Made by a program: the position numbers and the translations under genes. Below are positions 1-10,303 of a DNA stretch of 64,000 nucleotides, in pieces. Position 1 is the stretch's first letter. Each line of letters opens with the position of its first letter. Source of the stretch: Stutzerimonas stutzeri (lineage in GTDB: Bacteria; Pseudomonadota; Gammaproteobacteria; Pseudomonadales; Pseudomonadaceae); assembly GCF_018138085.1 (NCBI RefSeq), contig NZ_CP073105.1, positions 868,001-932,000 on the forward strand, read 5' to 3'. The notes below the pieces were generated by a model, which saw only the letters and a list, made by a program, of their open reading frames with translations, was not told the origin of the DNA and did no database searches.

Positions 1-813
1 GTGTTCGGGCAGGCGCTGTTCGACCCACTTCAACAGCAGCACGGCATCGGCGTCGTTGTTGCCGCTGACGAAATCGGTTTCGCGGCCGTGCTGCACATCA
101 TCCCAGGCCTGCTCGAACAGCTGGTACATGGCGTCGCGGGTCATCTGGTGATGGGCGTCGGCCTTGCGGCTGCGGCTGCGCTTGCCACGGCCGCTGTAGT
201 TGAGGTGCGAGAGGTAGAACTTCTGCACGTCGTGTTCGCGCATCAGCGCCAGCAGTGCCGGCAGTTGCGGGTAGTTGTTCTGCGTCAGGGTGGTGCGCAG
301 GCCGACGCGGATGCCATGCTGGCGGCAGAGGTCGATGGCGTGCATGGACGCGGCGAAGCTGCCCTTGAGCTGGCGCCAGTCGTCGTGCACCGCTTCCAGG
401 CCGTCGATGCTGATGCCCACGTAGTCGTATTTCGCCGCGGCGATCTGCTCGATGTTGCCCTCGTCGATCAGCGTGCCGTTGGTCGACAGCGCGACGAAGA
501 AGCTGCGCAGGCGCGCGTATTCGGACAGCTCGAAGATGTCGTCGCGCAGCAGCGGCTCGCCACCGGACAGGATCAGCACGCGGACGCCGGCCTCGTGCAG
601 GTCGTCGATCACCTTGAGCGCTTCGGCCGTGTCCAGTTCGTCGCGGAACTCGCTGTCCGCCGAGGTCGCGTAGCAGTGCTTGCAGGTCAGGTTGCAGCGC
701 CGCAGCAGGTTCCAGATCACCACCGGTGGCCGTGCGCCAGCGGTGCTGCGTGCGCCCAGCACCGGCATGGCGGGCCGGGCGAGCGCGCGCAGGTAATGGC
801 TGATTCTCAGCAT
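1..813 (-). CDS. nirJ: NirJ, heme d1 biosynthesis radical SAM protein (partial)
   Basis: Radical SAM enzyme of heme d1 synthesis, needed to build the cofactor of NirS. It is thought to act on the pyrrole propionates of 12,18-didecarboxysiroheme. The visible N-terminal 271 residues start MLRISHYLR. They carry the radical SAM cysteine motif CNLTCKHC at about residues 40-47, followed by LILSGGEPLL, a typical SAM-binding GGE motif. The C-terminal part, with the expected extra Fe-S cysteines, lies beyond the left edge of the window. Start chosen at 813, behind a GAGGAG ribosome site. A near-consensus FNR/Dnr box lies 75 bases upstream at 888-901, so nirJ probably heads its own transcript (nirJEN type) rather than continuing from nirH. 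Cytoplasmic. Confidence 0.93.
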   Translation of the reverse strand, partial: MLRISHYLRALARPAMPVLGARSTAGARPPVVIWNLLRRCNLTCKHCYATSADSEFRDELDTAEALKVIDDLHEAGVRVLILSGGEPLLRDDIFELSEYARLRSFFVALSTNGTLIDEGNIEQIAAAKYDYVGISIDGLEAVHDDWRQLKGSFAASMHAIDLCRQHGIRVGLRTTLTQNNYPQLPALLALMREHDVQKFYLSHLNYSGRGKRSRSRKADAHHQMTRDAMYQLFEQAWDDVQHGRETDFVSGNNDADAVLLLKWVEQRLPEH

Positions 814-887
814 GAGGGGGTCTCCTCGCGTCACGCGTCTTGCGTGTTTCGATGGAGGCAGCATCACCGACTGGCGAATGCCAATCC

Positions 888-901
888 TTGACCGCAAACA
901 A
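888..901 (-). promoter_or_regulatory. Putative Anr/Dnr box upstream of nirJ
   Basis: TTGACCGCAAACAA fits TTGAY-N4-RTCAA with one mismatch (AACAA instead of ATCAA). It sits about 75 bases upstream of the nirJ start. Weaker than the other boxes in this window. Confidence 0.5.
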
Positions 902-1372
902 TAAAGAGGTGGGCCCCGGCCCCGTAACAGAGCAGCGGTGCAGGCCGGGCGCCGATGCGCAGGGTCGCGTTCCGCCAAATCGCGGTAATCGTCGGAAGCG
1001 TTTCGCGTCGCCTGCCCGTAGGGTGGATCACGCTTCTCCGATCCACCGATCCACCGCGCGAAACATCGGTGGATGTGAAGCGCGACATCCACCCTACGCC
1101 GCTGCCGGTAGGGTGGGCTGTCGGCGCAGGCGGAGGGCGTTTGTCGGATGCTTGCGCTGTAAGCGCTTGCGTTGGTTACCGCGACGCGGGAATACGTCCA
1201 GCGGTTATTCCAACCTACGGACCTGGCCTTCATCACAAACGGAACGCACGGTTACCAGCGGTGATGGACGCAAAAAGGCCGTCCCGATAACGTCGCGAAC
1301 ATCCCGTTTGGATGGGATAGACAGCTGGCCGGGCTTGCCGGCTTCCTTGCAAGGACATTTAAGGACGCGCCG
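902..1372. repeat. Intergenic region with dispersed GTAGGGTGG-type inverted repeats
   Basis: About 470 bases between the divergent nirJ and orf76, with no convincing gene. At about 1018-1048 is GTAGGGTGGATCACGCTT followed by CTCCGATCCACC. At about 1066-1096 is an inverted partner, GTGGATGTGAAGC...ATCCACCCTAC, and another GTAGGGTGG start occurs at about 1110. The same element recurs at about 14153-14182, 14452-14481 and 14733-14760. It looks like a dispersed palindromic element common in pseudomonads. Confidence 0.6.
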
Positions 1373-1603
1373 ATGAGCACCATCGAATTCGTTGCGCTTT
1401 ACCTTCTCAACAGCTTGTTCTGGAAATGGATCATCAGCTGGGGCGGAGCCCAGTGGATCGAGGGCTGGAAGAGCATGCTCGTTCTGGACTGGTTCGCATG
1501 GCCGTGGAATGCCGAGCAGATCCGCTTGTATGCGCTGGTCATGTGGAGCTTCTCCACGCTCTTCTTCGTGATCGGTCTGTTCAAGCCCGAATGGCGGTTC
1601 TGA
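1373..1603 (+). CDS. Small Trp-rich membrane protein in the nir cluster
   Basis: A 76-residue protein starting MSTIEFVALYLL that I do not recognise. It has two likely membrane segments (about residues 5-22 and 52-70) joined by an amphipathic stretch. Ten of its 76 residues are tryptophan, which is unusual. It ends in charged KPEWRF. The ribosome site is AAGGA about 14 bases upstream. It lies between nirH and nirJ on the opposite strand, so it interrupts the block that is continuous in P. aeruginosa (nirSMCFDLGHJEN). Its position suggests a role tied to denitrification, but nothing in the sequence proves that. Codon use matches the neighbours, so it is probably a real gene. Confidence 0.7.
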   Translation: MSTIEFVALYLLNSLFWKWIISWGGAQWIEGWKSMLVLDWFAWPWNAEQIRLYALVMWSFSTLFFVIGLFKPEWRF

Positions 1604-1636
1604 TGGCCCGGCTTGTGCGGCGCGCGAGCAGCGGCT

Positions 1637-2149
1637 TCAGGTTCGGCTGCCCACGCGTAAGCCGGTCTTCTTGAGAATACGGCTGCTGACCAGCATCTCG
1701 TCGGCGCGGCAGGCGTTGCCGAGCAGTGCGCGGATCTCGGCGCGGTAGCCGTCGATCTCCTCGGCGCTGCGGCCGTGCACCATGGCGAACAGGTTGTAGC
1801 GCCAGCCATCCTGGCGCGGACGGCGATAGCAATGGCTGACGAACGCCTGAGCGCCGATCAACGGGCCGAGACGGGCGATCTCGGCGTCGTCCACATCCCA
1901 GACGGTCATGCCGTTGTGGCGGTAGCCGAGGCGGTAGTGATTGGGCACGGCGGCGATGCGGCGGATGGCGCCGTCGGCTTGTAGCTGCTGCAGCAGCGCG
2001 AGGGTGGCCTCGACGCTCAGCTCCAGGCGCTCGGCGAGCCAACCCCAAGGATCGTCCACCAGCGGCAGCCCGCCTTCGGTGAGCGATACCAGGCGCCGGG
2101 CCAGCTCGGCCTGCTGGGCAGGCTCAAACGGCGAAGTGCAGGCCGACAT
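1637..2149 (-). CDS. nirH: NirH, siroheme decarboxylase subunit
   Basis: One of four Lrp/AsnC-fold homologues (NirD, L, G, H) that together decarboxylate siroheme to 12,18-didecarboxysiroheme in heme d1 synthesis. The 170-residue product starts MSACTSPF. It has an N-terminal winged-helix half (about 10-70), then an AsnC ligand-binding-like half with the family signature CYRRPRQDGWRYNLFAMVHG around residue 110-130. The start at 2149 was chosen by homology to NirL; the open frame runs further upstream inside nirG. It overlaps the nirG end by 26 bases, which suggests translational coupling. Last gene of the leftward nirS block. Confidence 0.93.
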   Translation of the reverse strand: MSACTSPFEPAQQAELARRLVSLTEGGLPLVDDPWGWLAERLELSVEATLALLQQLQADGAIRRIAAVPNHYRLGYRHNGMTVWDVDDAEIARLGPLIGAQAFVSHCYRRPRQDGWRYNLFAMVHGRSAEEIDGYRAEIRALLGNACRADEMLVSSRILKKTGLRVGSRT

Positions 2150-2567
2150 GGTAGGTCTCCTCCTTGGGCAGGTTGAGTACCGGCAGGCCGGTCTCGGCTT
2201 CGATCCGGGAAATGGTCTCCGCGATGCCCTGCGGTGTGGCGCAGCCGAGCACGAACCACATGTTCCAGGCGTGCTCGCGGCGGTAGTTGTGCGCAATTTC
2301 CGGCATCGCCGCCAACTGCTCGGCGACCTGATCGAAGCGCTCTTCCGGCACCGACAGCGCGGCGAGGGTAAAGGCGCCGCCGAGACGTTCGATGTCGAAC
2401 ATCGGGCCGAAGCGGGTCAGGGTGCCATCGTCGAGCAGAGCCTGGACGCGTTCGCGCAGTTGCGCGGCGTCGGCGTCCAGCTCTTCGGCCAATGCCTGCC
2501 AGGGATCGCGGACCAGCGGCAGGCCATGCTGCAAGCGGTTGATCAGGCGCCGATCGAGCTCATCCAT
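2124..2567 (-). CDS. nirG: NirG, siroheme decarboxylase subunit
   Basis: Subunit of the siroheme decarboxylase complex in heme d1 synthesis. The 147-residue product starts [18 protein letters not shown], which closely parallels the NirD start [20 protein letters not shown]. It has an AsnC-type winged helix, then an effector-like domain with [16 protein letters not shown], the form of the family signature shared with NirD. Start chosen by that similarity; the frame is open 13 codons further. It overlaps nirL by 8 bases. Cytoplasmic. Confidence 0.93.
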   Translation of the reverse strand: MDELDRRLINRLQHGLPLVRDPWQALAEELDADAAQLRERVQALLDDGTLTRFGPMFDIERLGGAFTLAALSVPEERFDQVAEQLAAMPEIAHNYRREHAWNMWFVLGCATPQGIAETISRIEAETGLPVLNLPKEETYHVGLHFAV

Positions 2568-3075
2568 GGGCCGCCACCGGTATCGCGGGCGGGGCGTAAC
2601 GGCCACCGCATTGCTTGAAGGCGCGGGTGCTGAACAGCAGCTGGTGCGGCGCGTCGCTCAGCCCCTGTTCGGCGAGCAGCGCGGCGATCAACCGGCAGAC
2701 CTGCTCGCGCTCGCGGCCGTGGACCATGCAAAACAGGTTGTAAGGCCAGTCGGGCAGGCGCCGCGGCCGCTGATAGCAGAGGTTGATGCCGGCGGCCTGG
2801 CCGAGGCGCTGGCCGATCTCGTCGACGATCTCGTCCGGGATGTCCATCACCAGCATGGCATTGGCGCGAAAGCCCAGGGCGCGATGCTTGATCACGAGGC
2901 CCATGCGACGAAACAGTCCGCTGTCGTTCCAGCGACGGACCTGCTCGAGCACCGCCTCTTCGCTGGCGCCGATGCGTTCGGCCAGCAGTTGATAGGGGCG
3001 GGCGGCGAGTGGCAGGCCGGCTTCGAGCAGGCGCCGCAGCTGCAGGGTTTGCAGATCATCGAGCAGGGCGGTCAT
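2560..3075 (-). CDS. nirL: NirL, siroheme decarboxylase subunit
   Basis: Subunit of the siroheme decarboxylase complex. The 171-residue product starts [20 protein letters not shown] and carries the signature [21 protein letters not shown], shared with NirH and distinct from the HNY-REH form in NirD and NirG. The window therefore shows two D/G-type and two L/H-type paralogues, as in other cd1 denitrifiers. The start overlaps the nirD stop in an ATGA arrangement at 3072-3075, which indicates translational coupling. Confidence 0.93.
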   Translation of the reverse strand: MTALLDDLQTLQLRRLLEAGLPLAARPYQLLAERIGASEEAVLEQVRRWNDSGLFRRMGLVIKHRALGFRANAMLVMDIPDEIVDEIGQRLGQAAGINLCYQRPRRLPDWPYNLFCMVHGREREQVCRLIAALLAEQGLSDAPHQLLFSTRAFKQCGGRYAPPAIPVAAHG

Positions 3076-3530
3076 GGCGCGTCTCCGATGGGGAAACCGA
3101 GGTCGATGCGGTAGGCCGCCCGCATCGGTAGATCCAGCGGCGTGAGCCCGGTTTCGGCTTCGATCCGCGCCAGCAGCGCTTCGACGTGAGCGTGGTCGGG
3201 GCCCGTCACCACGAACCAGAGGTTGTAGCGGTGCTCGCGCAGGTAGTTGTGGTTGACCTCGGGATAGCTGTTGATCAGCGCTGCGACCGATTCCAGGCGC
3301 GCCTCGGGCACCGCCAGGGCGACCAGGGTGCTGGCGCCGGCGCGGCTGTGCTCGAACACCGGGCCGACGCGCGACAGACCGCCGCCGTGCTCCAGGGCCT
3401 CGAGGCAGGCCAGCACCTCGGCTTCGCTGCAATCGAGCGCCTCGGCCATGGCGCGGTAGGGCTCGGCGCACAGCGGCATGCCGTGCTGGAAGCGGTCGAT
3501 CAGGCGGCGGCTGAGGGCGTCGATCTGCAT
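3072..3530 (-). CDS. nirD: NirD, siroheme decarboxylase subunit
   Basis: Subunit of the siroheme decarboxylase complex of heme d1 synthesis. The 152-residue product starts [17 protein letters not shown]. It has a winged-helix N-terminal half and the signature [17 protein letters not shown] at about residues 93-109. It sits one base from the nirF stop and overlaps nirL by four bases. Some species fuse NirD and NirL into one protein; here they are separate. Confidence 0.93.
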   Translation of the reverse strand: MQIDALSRRLIDRFQHGMPLCAEPYRAMAEALDCSEAEVLACLEALEHGGGLSRVGPVFEHSRAGASTLVALAVPEARLESVAALINSYPEVNHNYLREHRYNLWFVVTGPDHAHVEALLARIEAETGLTPLDLPMRAAYRIDLGFPIGDAP

Positions 3531-3531
3531 G

Positions 3532-4710
3532 TCACAACCCCGTCTCGTGGGCGCGGCTTGAGAAGAAGATGCCGCTCGGGCTGTCGGCCGGCAGGCGCTT
3601 GAGCAGTTGTAGCGTGTAAGGGTCCCAGACCTGCACCTCGTTGCCGTCGCGCACCGACAGCCAGAGTTGCTCGCCGCGCGGAGTGAATTCCATATGCAGC
3701 ACCGCCGGACCGGGTTCGAGGGTCTTGATGATCTGGTGGGTTTCCGTGTCGATCACCTGCACCTTGCCGTTGTCCGGGTGGGCGAAGTTGACCCAGAGTT
3801 GCCGCGTATCCGGGCGTGACATCACGAACACCGGCTGGCCGGCGACGTCGATGGCGTCGGTCTGCTTCCAGCTCTGAGTGTCCATCACAAGTACGCGGTG
3901 CTGGCCGACCGCGGGAACGAAGGTCTGATCGCCCGCCACCGTCCAGCCTTCCAGGTGCGGCATCTTGTAGACCGGCAGTTTTTCCTGGCCGCGGCCGTAG
4001 CCGTCGATGATCCGCTCGACGCCGCGGTCGGGGTGCCAGAGGTCGATCTTGGCCATGCCGTCCTCGCCGAACAGACCGGCGATGTAATAGCGGCCTTCCG
4101 GGGTCAGCAGGCCGTCATAGGGTTGCTTGCCGACGTGCTCGAAGCGGGTCACGACCGGTGTGTTGCCCTGGCTGAAGTCCAGCAACCAGCTCTCGCCGGT
4201 GTCGAACAGGCTGTAGATGAAGCGCCGGCCGGGTGCGTCGATGACGCCGACCACGCGCGAATTGCGGCTGCCGTCGGCCAGCGGCGTGGCCGGGACATCG
4301 GCGACCAGCTCCAGCGTCAGGGCATCGAAGACTTTCACGCCGCCGGGCTCGTAGTTGCCGACGGCGATCAGCTTGCCGTCCTGGCTGATGGCGCCACCGA
4401 TGCTGTTGCCGCCCTGGATGACGCGTTTGTCGATGCGCTGGCGCAGCAGGTCGACCTTGGTCAGCCCGCCGTCGCGGCCGAAGACGTAGGCGAAGCGCTC
4501 GTCGCGGGAAAACACCACCGAGGCGTGGGACAGGTCGCCCAGCCCCTCGATGCGGGCCAGGCGCGTCTGGCCGGTGGTCTCGACGATCTGCAGGCTGCCG
4601 GTGGCACGCTCCACCACCACGCCGAGGTCACCGGTGCCACGCAGTGGTTGCCCGGCACAGGCGCCGAGCAGCAGGCTGGCCGCGGCCAGCAACAGGGTTG
4701 GACGCATCAT
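3532..4710 (-). CDS. nirF: NirF, heme d1 biosynthesis protein (lipoprotein)
   Basis: NirF acts late in heme d1 synthesis. It is a periplasmic d1-binding beta-propeller protein related to the d1 domain of NirS. The 392-residue product starts MMRPTLLLAAASLLLGAC. This is a lipoprotein signal with lipobox LGAC, Cys about residue 18, consistent with a membrane-anchored periplasmic protein. The rest is a WD-like propeller with repeated motifs such as VVFSRDERFAYVFGRDG. Start taken at 4710, where ATGATG overlaps the nirC stop; the second ATG at 4707 is equally possible. Confidence 0.94.
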   Translation of the reverse strand: MMRPTLLLAAASLLLGACAGQPLRGTGDLGVVVERATGSLQIVETTGQTRLARIEGLGDLSHASVVFSRDERFAYVFGRDGGLTKVDLLRQRIDKRVIQGGNSIGGAISQDGKLIAVGNYEPGGVKVFDALTLELVADVPATPLADGSRNSRVVGVIDAPGRRFIYSLFDTGESWLLDFSQGNTPVVTRFEHVGKQPYDGLLTPEGRYYIAGLFGEDGMAKIDLWHPDRGVERIIDGYGRGQEKLPVYKMPHLEGWTVAGDQTFVPAVGQHRVLVMDTQSWKQTDAIDVAGQPVFVMSRPDTRQLWVNFAHPDNGKVQVIDTETHQIIKTLEPGPAVLHMEFTPRGEQLWLSVRDGNEVQVWDPYTLQLLKRLPADSPSGIFFSSRAHETGL

Positions 4711-5048
4711 GGCGTGGGCTTTCCTTCGATCAGTCGGTCTACCAGCCAGGCGATGTCCTGCTCGCCGAGCAGGGCGTTCCAGGCGGGCATTGCAGTGTCG
4801 GGCCTACCGTGGGTCACGGTGGCGATCAGGGTTTCGCGGGCTTTGCCGGCGATGGCGTCGCGGGTCAGCGCAGGGCCCAGGCCGCCGGTCAGGCGCATGC
4901 CGTGGCAGGAACCGCAGTCCTGCAACAGCAGGCGTTCGAGCTGACCCTGGCGCTCGGCTGAGACGCCGGCCGCCAGGGCGGTGGAAAAGGGGAGGAGGGA
5001 CACCAGGGTGAGCCCCAAACCGATGACTGCGTGGCGGGACCGAAGCAT
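4707..5048 (-). CDS. nirC: NirC, periplasmic c-type cytochrome
   Basis: A 113-residue monoheme cytochrome c with a signal peptide (cleavage near ALA-AGV, about residue 27), heme motif CGSCH at 45-49 and probable axial Met in DTAMPAW at about 87. In pseudomonads NirC is associated with heme d1 maturation and can donate electrons to NirS. The start at 5048 follows GAGGACATC. The open frame extends upstream but lacks a signal peptide. Stop and nirF start overlap (ATGA). Confidence 0.92.
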   Translation of the reverse strand: MLRSRHAVIGLGLTLVSLLPFSTALAAGVSAERQGQLERLLLQDCGSCHGMRLTGGLGPALTRDAIAGKARETLIATVTHGRPDTAMPAWNALLGEQDIAWLVDRLIEGKPTP

Positions 5049-5065
5049 GATGTCCTCCTTGGGTG

Positions 5066-5380
5066 TTACTTCTGGCTCAGAACCCACTCGGCGAGGGTTT
5101 TGGCTTCTTCTTCGGTGACAGGGTTTGGCGGCATCGGGATCTGGCCCCAGGCGCCTACGGTGCCGTTCTTGATGTGGCCTGCGAGCAGGTCGGCAGCGCC
5201 TTCCTGACCGGCGTACTTGGCTGCGACGTCCTTGAATGCAGGTCCTACGATCTTGGTGTCGATGCTGTGGCAGGCCGCGCAAGGCTTGCTCTTGAACAGC
5301 GCTTCACCGTCCTGTGCCATGGCAGGCTGCAGGACCATTGCGCCGCCGAGGGCGAGCAGTGGGATCAGTACTTTCTTCAT
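5066..5380 (-). CDS. nirM: NirM, cytochrome c551
   Basis: Small soluble cytochrome c551, the periplasmic electron donor to NirS. The 104-residue precursor has a signal peptide ending [12 protein letters not shown]. The heme motif CAACH is at about 34-38, and the Met ligand lies in the IPMPPNP loop at about 83. The mature sequence closely resembles the classical Pseudomonas stutzeri c551. It directly follows nirS, as in P. aeruginosa. No nirT or nirB tetraheme/diheme genes sit between nirS and nirM, unlike the nirSTBM order I recall for P. stutzeri strain ZoBell. Confidence 0.96.
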   Translation of the reverse strand: MKKVLIPLLALGGAMVLQPAMAQDGEALFKSKPCAACHSIDTKIVGPAFKDVAAKYAGQEGAADLLAGHIKNGTVGAWGQIPMPPNPVTEEEAKTLAEWVLSQK

Positions 5381-5403
5381 CAGTTACTTCCTCAAGGCTA
5401 GAT

Positions 5404-5423
5404 GGGGGAGTCTGCGCTCCCCC
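5404..5423 (-). terminator. Hairpin between nirS and nirM
   Basis: GGGGGAG, a 6-base loop and CTCCCCC form a 7-bp GC-only stem in the 53-base nirS-nirM gap. No clear U-run follows. It is more likely an RNA-stabilising or partial attenuation hairpin than a full terminator, and would give more nirS than nirM mRNA. Confidence 0.55.
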
Positions 5424-5433
5424 GACGGGGCAC

Positions 5434-7411
<1,978 letters not shown>

Positions 7412-7500
7412 GCTTCGCCGGAGGACGCCTTGAGGGCGCCTGACCTGACGGTTAGTTTGGCGGCAGATGCTTAACCAACTGCCGCCGTGAGGTATTGCCA

Positions 7501-8307
7501 ATGAACGCGCCCGAGAAGTTTGCCGACCTGCCTGGTGCTCCGTTTTACCAGTCGCTGGGCAATGAGGAGGCGCTCTTCGAGCAGGCCTGGCGCCACGGTA
7601 TGCCGGTGCTGATCAAGGGCCCGACTGGCTGTGGCAAGACCCGTTTCGTGCAGCACATGGCCCATCGGCTCAACCTGCCGCTGTACACCGTGGCCTGCCA
7701 CGATGACCTCAGTGCGGCGGATCTGGTCGGCCGTCACCTGATCGGCGCCCAGGGCACCTGGTGGCAGGACGGCCCGCTGACCCGTGCCGTGCGTGAAGGC
7801 GGCATCTGCTACCTCGATGAGGTGGTCGAGGCGCGGCAGGACACCGCGGTCGTCCTTCACCCCTTGGCCGACGACCGCCGCGAGCTGTTCATCGAGCGTA
7901 CCGGCGAGGCGCTGAAGGCACCGCCGGGTTTCATGCTGGTGGTCAGCTACAACCCCGGCTACCAGAACCTGCTCAAGGGCATGAAGCCCAGCACCCGGCA
8001 GCGTTTCGTCGCGATGCGCTTCGATTATCCGGCAGCCGCCGAGGAGGTGCGCATCGTCGCCAACGAGGCGCAGGTGGACGCCACGCTGGCGCATCAGGTG
8101 GTCAAGCTCGGGCAGGCCCTGCGCCGTCTCGAGCAGCATGATCTGGAAGAGGTCGCCTCGACCCGCCTGCTGATCTTCACCGCGCGGATGATCCGCTCCG
8201 GCATGAGCCCGCGAGAGGCCTGCCTGGCCTGCCTGGCCGAGCCGCTGTCGGATGATGCGCAAACCGTCGCGGCGCTGATGGATGTGGTTGATGTCCACTT
8301 CGCTTGA
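7501..8307 (+). CDS. nirQ: NirQ/NorQ, MoxR-type AAA+ ATPase
   Basis: MoxR-family AAA+ ATPase needed to activate NirS and NO reductase. With the VWA protein NorD it is thought to act as a chaperone that inserts the non-heme iron of NorB. The 268-residue protein has Walker A GPTGCGKT at about 40-47, Walker B ICYLDEVVEA at about 100-109, and a sensor region VVSYNPGYQ. The ATG at 7501 is preferred over an in-frame TTG at 7495. Cytoplasmic. norE overlaps its 3-prime end. The partner norD lies separately at 12257. Confidence 0.95.
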   Translation: MNAPEKFADLPGAPFYQSLGNEEALFEQAWRHGMPVLIKGPTGCGKTRFVQHMAHRLNLPLYTVACHDDLSAADLVGRHLIGAQGTWWQDGPLTRAVREGGICYLDEVVEARQDTAVVLHPLADDRRELFIERTGEALKAPPGFMLVVSYNPGYQNLLKGMKPSTRQRFVAMRFDYPAAAEEVRIVANEAQVDATLAHQVVKLGQALRRLEQHDLEEVASTRLLIFTARMIRSGMSPREACLACLAEPLSDDAQTVAALMDVVDVHFA

Positions 8308-8872
8308 GGCCCGCACGACGCGGCGATTGCCGGGCGATCTGGCGATGTGGTTCTTCATCCTCGCCGAGCTGACCGTCTTCGCGATTCTGATCCTGGCCTT
8401 TGCCGTGGCGCAATGGCTCAACCCCGAGCTGTTCCATGAAAGCCGGGCGGCGCTGGACAGCTCGATCGGCCTGGCGCTGACCCTGAGCCTGCTGACCTCC
8501 GGCCTGTTCGCCGCCCTGGCGGTGGAGCAGGTGCGCATGGCCCAGTCGCGCCGCGCGGCGGTGCTGCTGCTGACCGCGCTGATCAGCGCCAGCGTCTATG
8601 TGGTGCTCAAGCTCAACGAGTACAGCCACCTTTCCGCGCTGGGATTGGGGCTGGAGCACAACACCTTCTTCACCCTCTACTGGATTCTCACCGGCTTTCA
8701 CTTCCTGCATGTGCTGCTGGGCATGGTCATCCTCGGCTGGATGGCCGAGCGCTGCCGCCGCCGCGCCTATACGGCGTCGGACTGCGCCGGGCTGGAGTCC
8801 GGGGTGCTCTATTGGCACATGGTGGATATGGTCTGGGTGCTGCTGTTCCCGCTGGTTTACATCATCAATTGA
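8291..8872 (+). CDS. norE: NorE (NirO), cytochrome oxidase subunit III-like protein
   Basis: A 193-residue membrane protein of the heme-copper oxidase subunit III family with five predicted membrane segments. Motifs typical of the family include LAMWFFILAELTVF near the N-terminus, LNEYSHL, and the GFHFLHVLLGMV and GVLYWHMVDMVWVLLFPLVY helices at the end. Family members support NO reductase activity or assembly but are not catalytic. Start uncertain: ATG at 8291 (MSTSLEARTTRR) is chosen; 8282 is in frame and also overlaps nirQ. Confidence 0.9.
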   Translation: MSTSLEARTTRRLPGDLAMWFFILAELTVFAILILAFAVAQWLNPELFHESRAALDSSIGLALTLSLLTSGLFAALAVEQVRMAQSRRAAVLLLTALISASVYVVLKLNEYSHLSALGLGLEHNTFFTLYWILTGFHFLHVLLGMVILGWMAERCRRRAYTASDCAGLESGVLYWHMVDMVWVLLFPLVYIIN

Positions 8873-8882
8873 GGAGGGGCGG

Positions 8883-9134
8883 ATGTCCGCGTCGATCGTG
8901 CTGGTGCTCTGCTGGTTCGGCCTTGCGCTGCTGACCACGCTCACCGTGCTGCTGGGCAGCTCCGGCTCGACCCTGCTGCTCGCCGCCGGGGTGCTGGCGG
9001 TTGCGCTGGTCAAGGCCTGGCTGATATCCGACGGCTTCATGGAACTGCGCCACGCACCGCGAATGTGGCGCCTGCTGCTGCTCTGCTGGCCGCTGGCGAT
9101 GGCCGGCGGAATTCTGTTGGCGATGATGGTGTAG
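8883..9134 (+). CDS. norF: NorF (NirP), small membrane protein
   Basis: An 83-residue membrane protein of the cytochrome c oxidase subunit IV/NorF type with three hydrophobic helices. The central segment LVKAWLISDGFMELRHAPRMWR is typical of the family. It has a strong GAGGAGGGGC ribosome site 10 bases downstream of the norE stop. NorE and NorF are usually co-transcribed and aid maximal NO reductase function. The REP array begins immediately after its stop. Confidence 0.87.
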   Translation: MSASIVLVLCWFGLALLTTLTVLLGSSGSTLLLAAGVLAVALVKAWLISDGFMELRHAPRMWRLLLLCWPLAMAGGILLAMMV

Positions 9135-9149
9135 GTCGCGAGCTTCGAT

Positions 9150-10192
9150 CAAAAGCTTCGCGGTCAAGACCGCTCCCACGGTGTGCACGGACTTGTAGGA
9201 GCGGTCTCGACCGCGAGCTTTTCAGCGTCTGCATGTGTCCCCAGACCGCCCCGGTACTAGCCGATCCCGCGCAGTGCGTTTGAGTCCAAAAAGCTTCGCG
9301 GTCAAGACCGCTCCCACGGTGTGCACGGACCTGTAGGAGCGGTCTCGACCGCGAGCTTTTCAGCGTCTGCATGTATCCCCAGACCGCCCCGGTACTAGCC
9401 AATCCCGCGCAGTGCGTTTGAGTCCAAAAAGCTTCGCGGTCAAGACCGCTCCCACGGTGTGCACGGACCTGTAGGAGCGGTCTCGACCGCGAGCTTTTCA
9501 GCGTCTGCATGTATCCCAGACCGCCCCGGTACTAGCCGATCCCGCGTAGTGCGTTCGAAGCTAAAGCTTCGCGGTCAAGACCGCTCCCACGGTGTGCACG
9601 GACTTGTAGGAGCGGTCTCGACCGCGAGCTTTTCAGCGTCTGCATGTATCCAGGCCGCCCCGGTACTAGCCGATCCCGCGTAGTGCGTTCGAAGCAAAAG
9701 CTTCGCGGTCAAGACCGCTCCCACGGTGTGCACGGACTTGTAGGAGCGGTCTCGACCGCGAGCTTTTCGGTGTCCGCATGTGTCCCTGGCCGTCTCGGTA
9801 CTAGCCGATCCCGCGGCGCTCGTTTGAAGCAAAAGCTTCGCGGTCAAGACCGCTCCCACGGTGTGCGCTGACTTGTAGGAGCGGTCTCGACCGCGAACTT
9901 TTCAGCGTCTGCATGTATCCCCAGACCGCCCCGGTACTAGCCAATCCCACATCGCTCGTTTGAAGCAAAAGCTTCGCGGTCAAAACCGCTCCCTCGGTGC
10001 GCACAGACTTGTAGGAGCGCACGGGCTTGTAGGAGCGGTCTCGACCGCGAGCTTTTCGGTGTCCGCATGTATCCCAAAGCGTCTCGCTAATAGCCAATCC
10101 CGCGGCTCTCGTTTGAAGCAAAAGCTTCGCGGTCAAGACCGGTCCCACGGTACGCACGGACTTGTAGGAGCGGTCTCGACCGCGAGCTTTTC
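9150..10192. repeat. Tandem array of eight REP pairs (family A) between norF and norC
   Basis: Eight near-identical units start at about 9151, 9289, 9427, 9562, 9696, 9831, 9967 and 10120, with a period of 134-138 bases (153 for the seventh). Each unit has AAAAGCTTCGCGGTCAAGACCGCTCCCAC, cited here in two parts as AAAAGCTTCGCGGTC and AAGACCGCTCCCAC, followed about 17 bases later by the inverted form GTAGGAGCGGTCTCG plus ACCGCGAGCTTTT. A conserved spacer of about 65 bases (CAGCGTCTGCATGTATCCCC...) follows. The paired palindromes are typical of Pseudomonas REP/BIME elements. The seventh unit contains a small internal duplication near 10005-10035. No gene is present. Confidence 0.92.
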
Positions 10193-10231
10193 AGCACCCG
10201 AATAAACCCGACCTTCACGTTCAGGTTTTTC

Positions 10232-10245
10232 TTGATTGTCATCAA
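10232..10245 (+). promoter_or_regulatory. Anr/Dnr box of norCB
   Basis: TTGATTGTCATCAA, a perfect TTGAT-N4-ATCAA site 59 bases upstream of the norC start and directly after the REP array. Confidence 0.87.
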
Positions 10246-10303
10246 GCAGGTTTCGATAGCTGCCTTCTTAAACTGGCCACGCCAACGCCATGAGGAGGCG
10301 ACC

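Noticed and set aside
10020..10060. A small RNA gene within the REP array
   Set aside because: Strong hairpins are present in every unit, so one cannot be singled out. No promoter or terminator pair is visible.
9150..10192. CRISPR-like array of regularly spaced repeats
   Set aside because: Units of about 135 bases are repeated almost whole, including the parts between palindromes. CRISPR spacers would be unique and 30-40 bases, and there are no cas genes.
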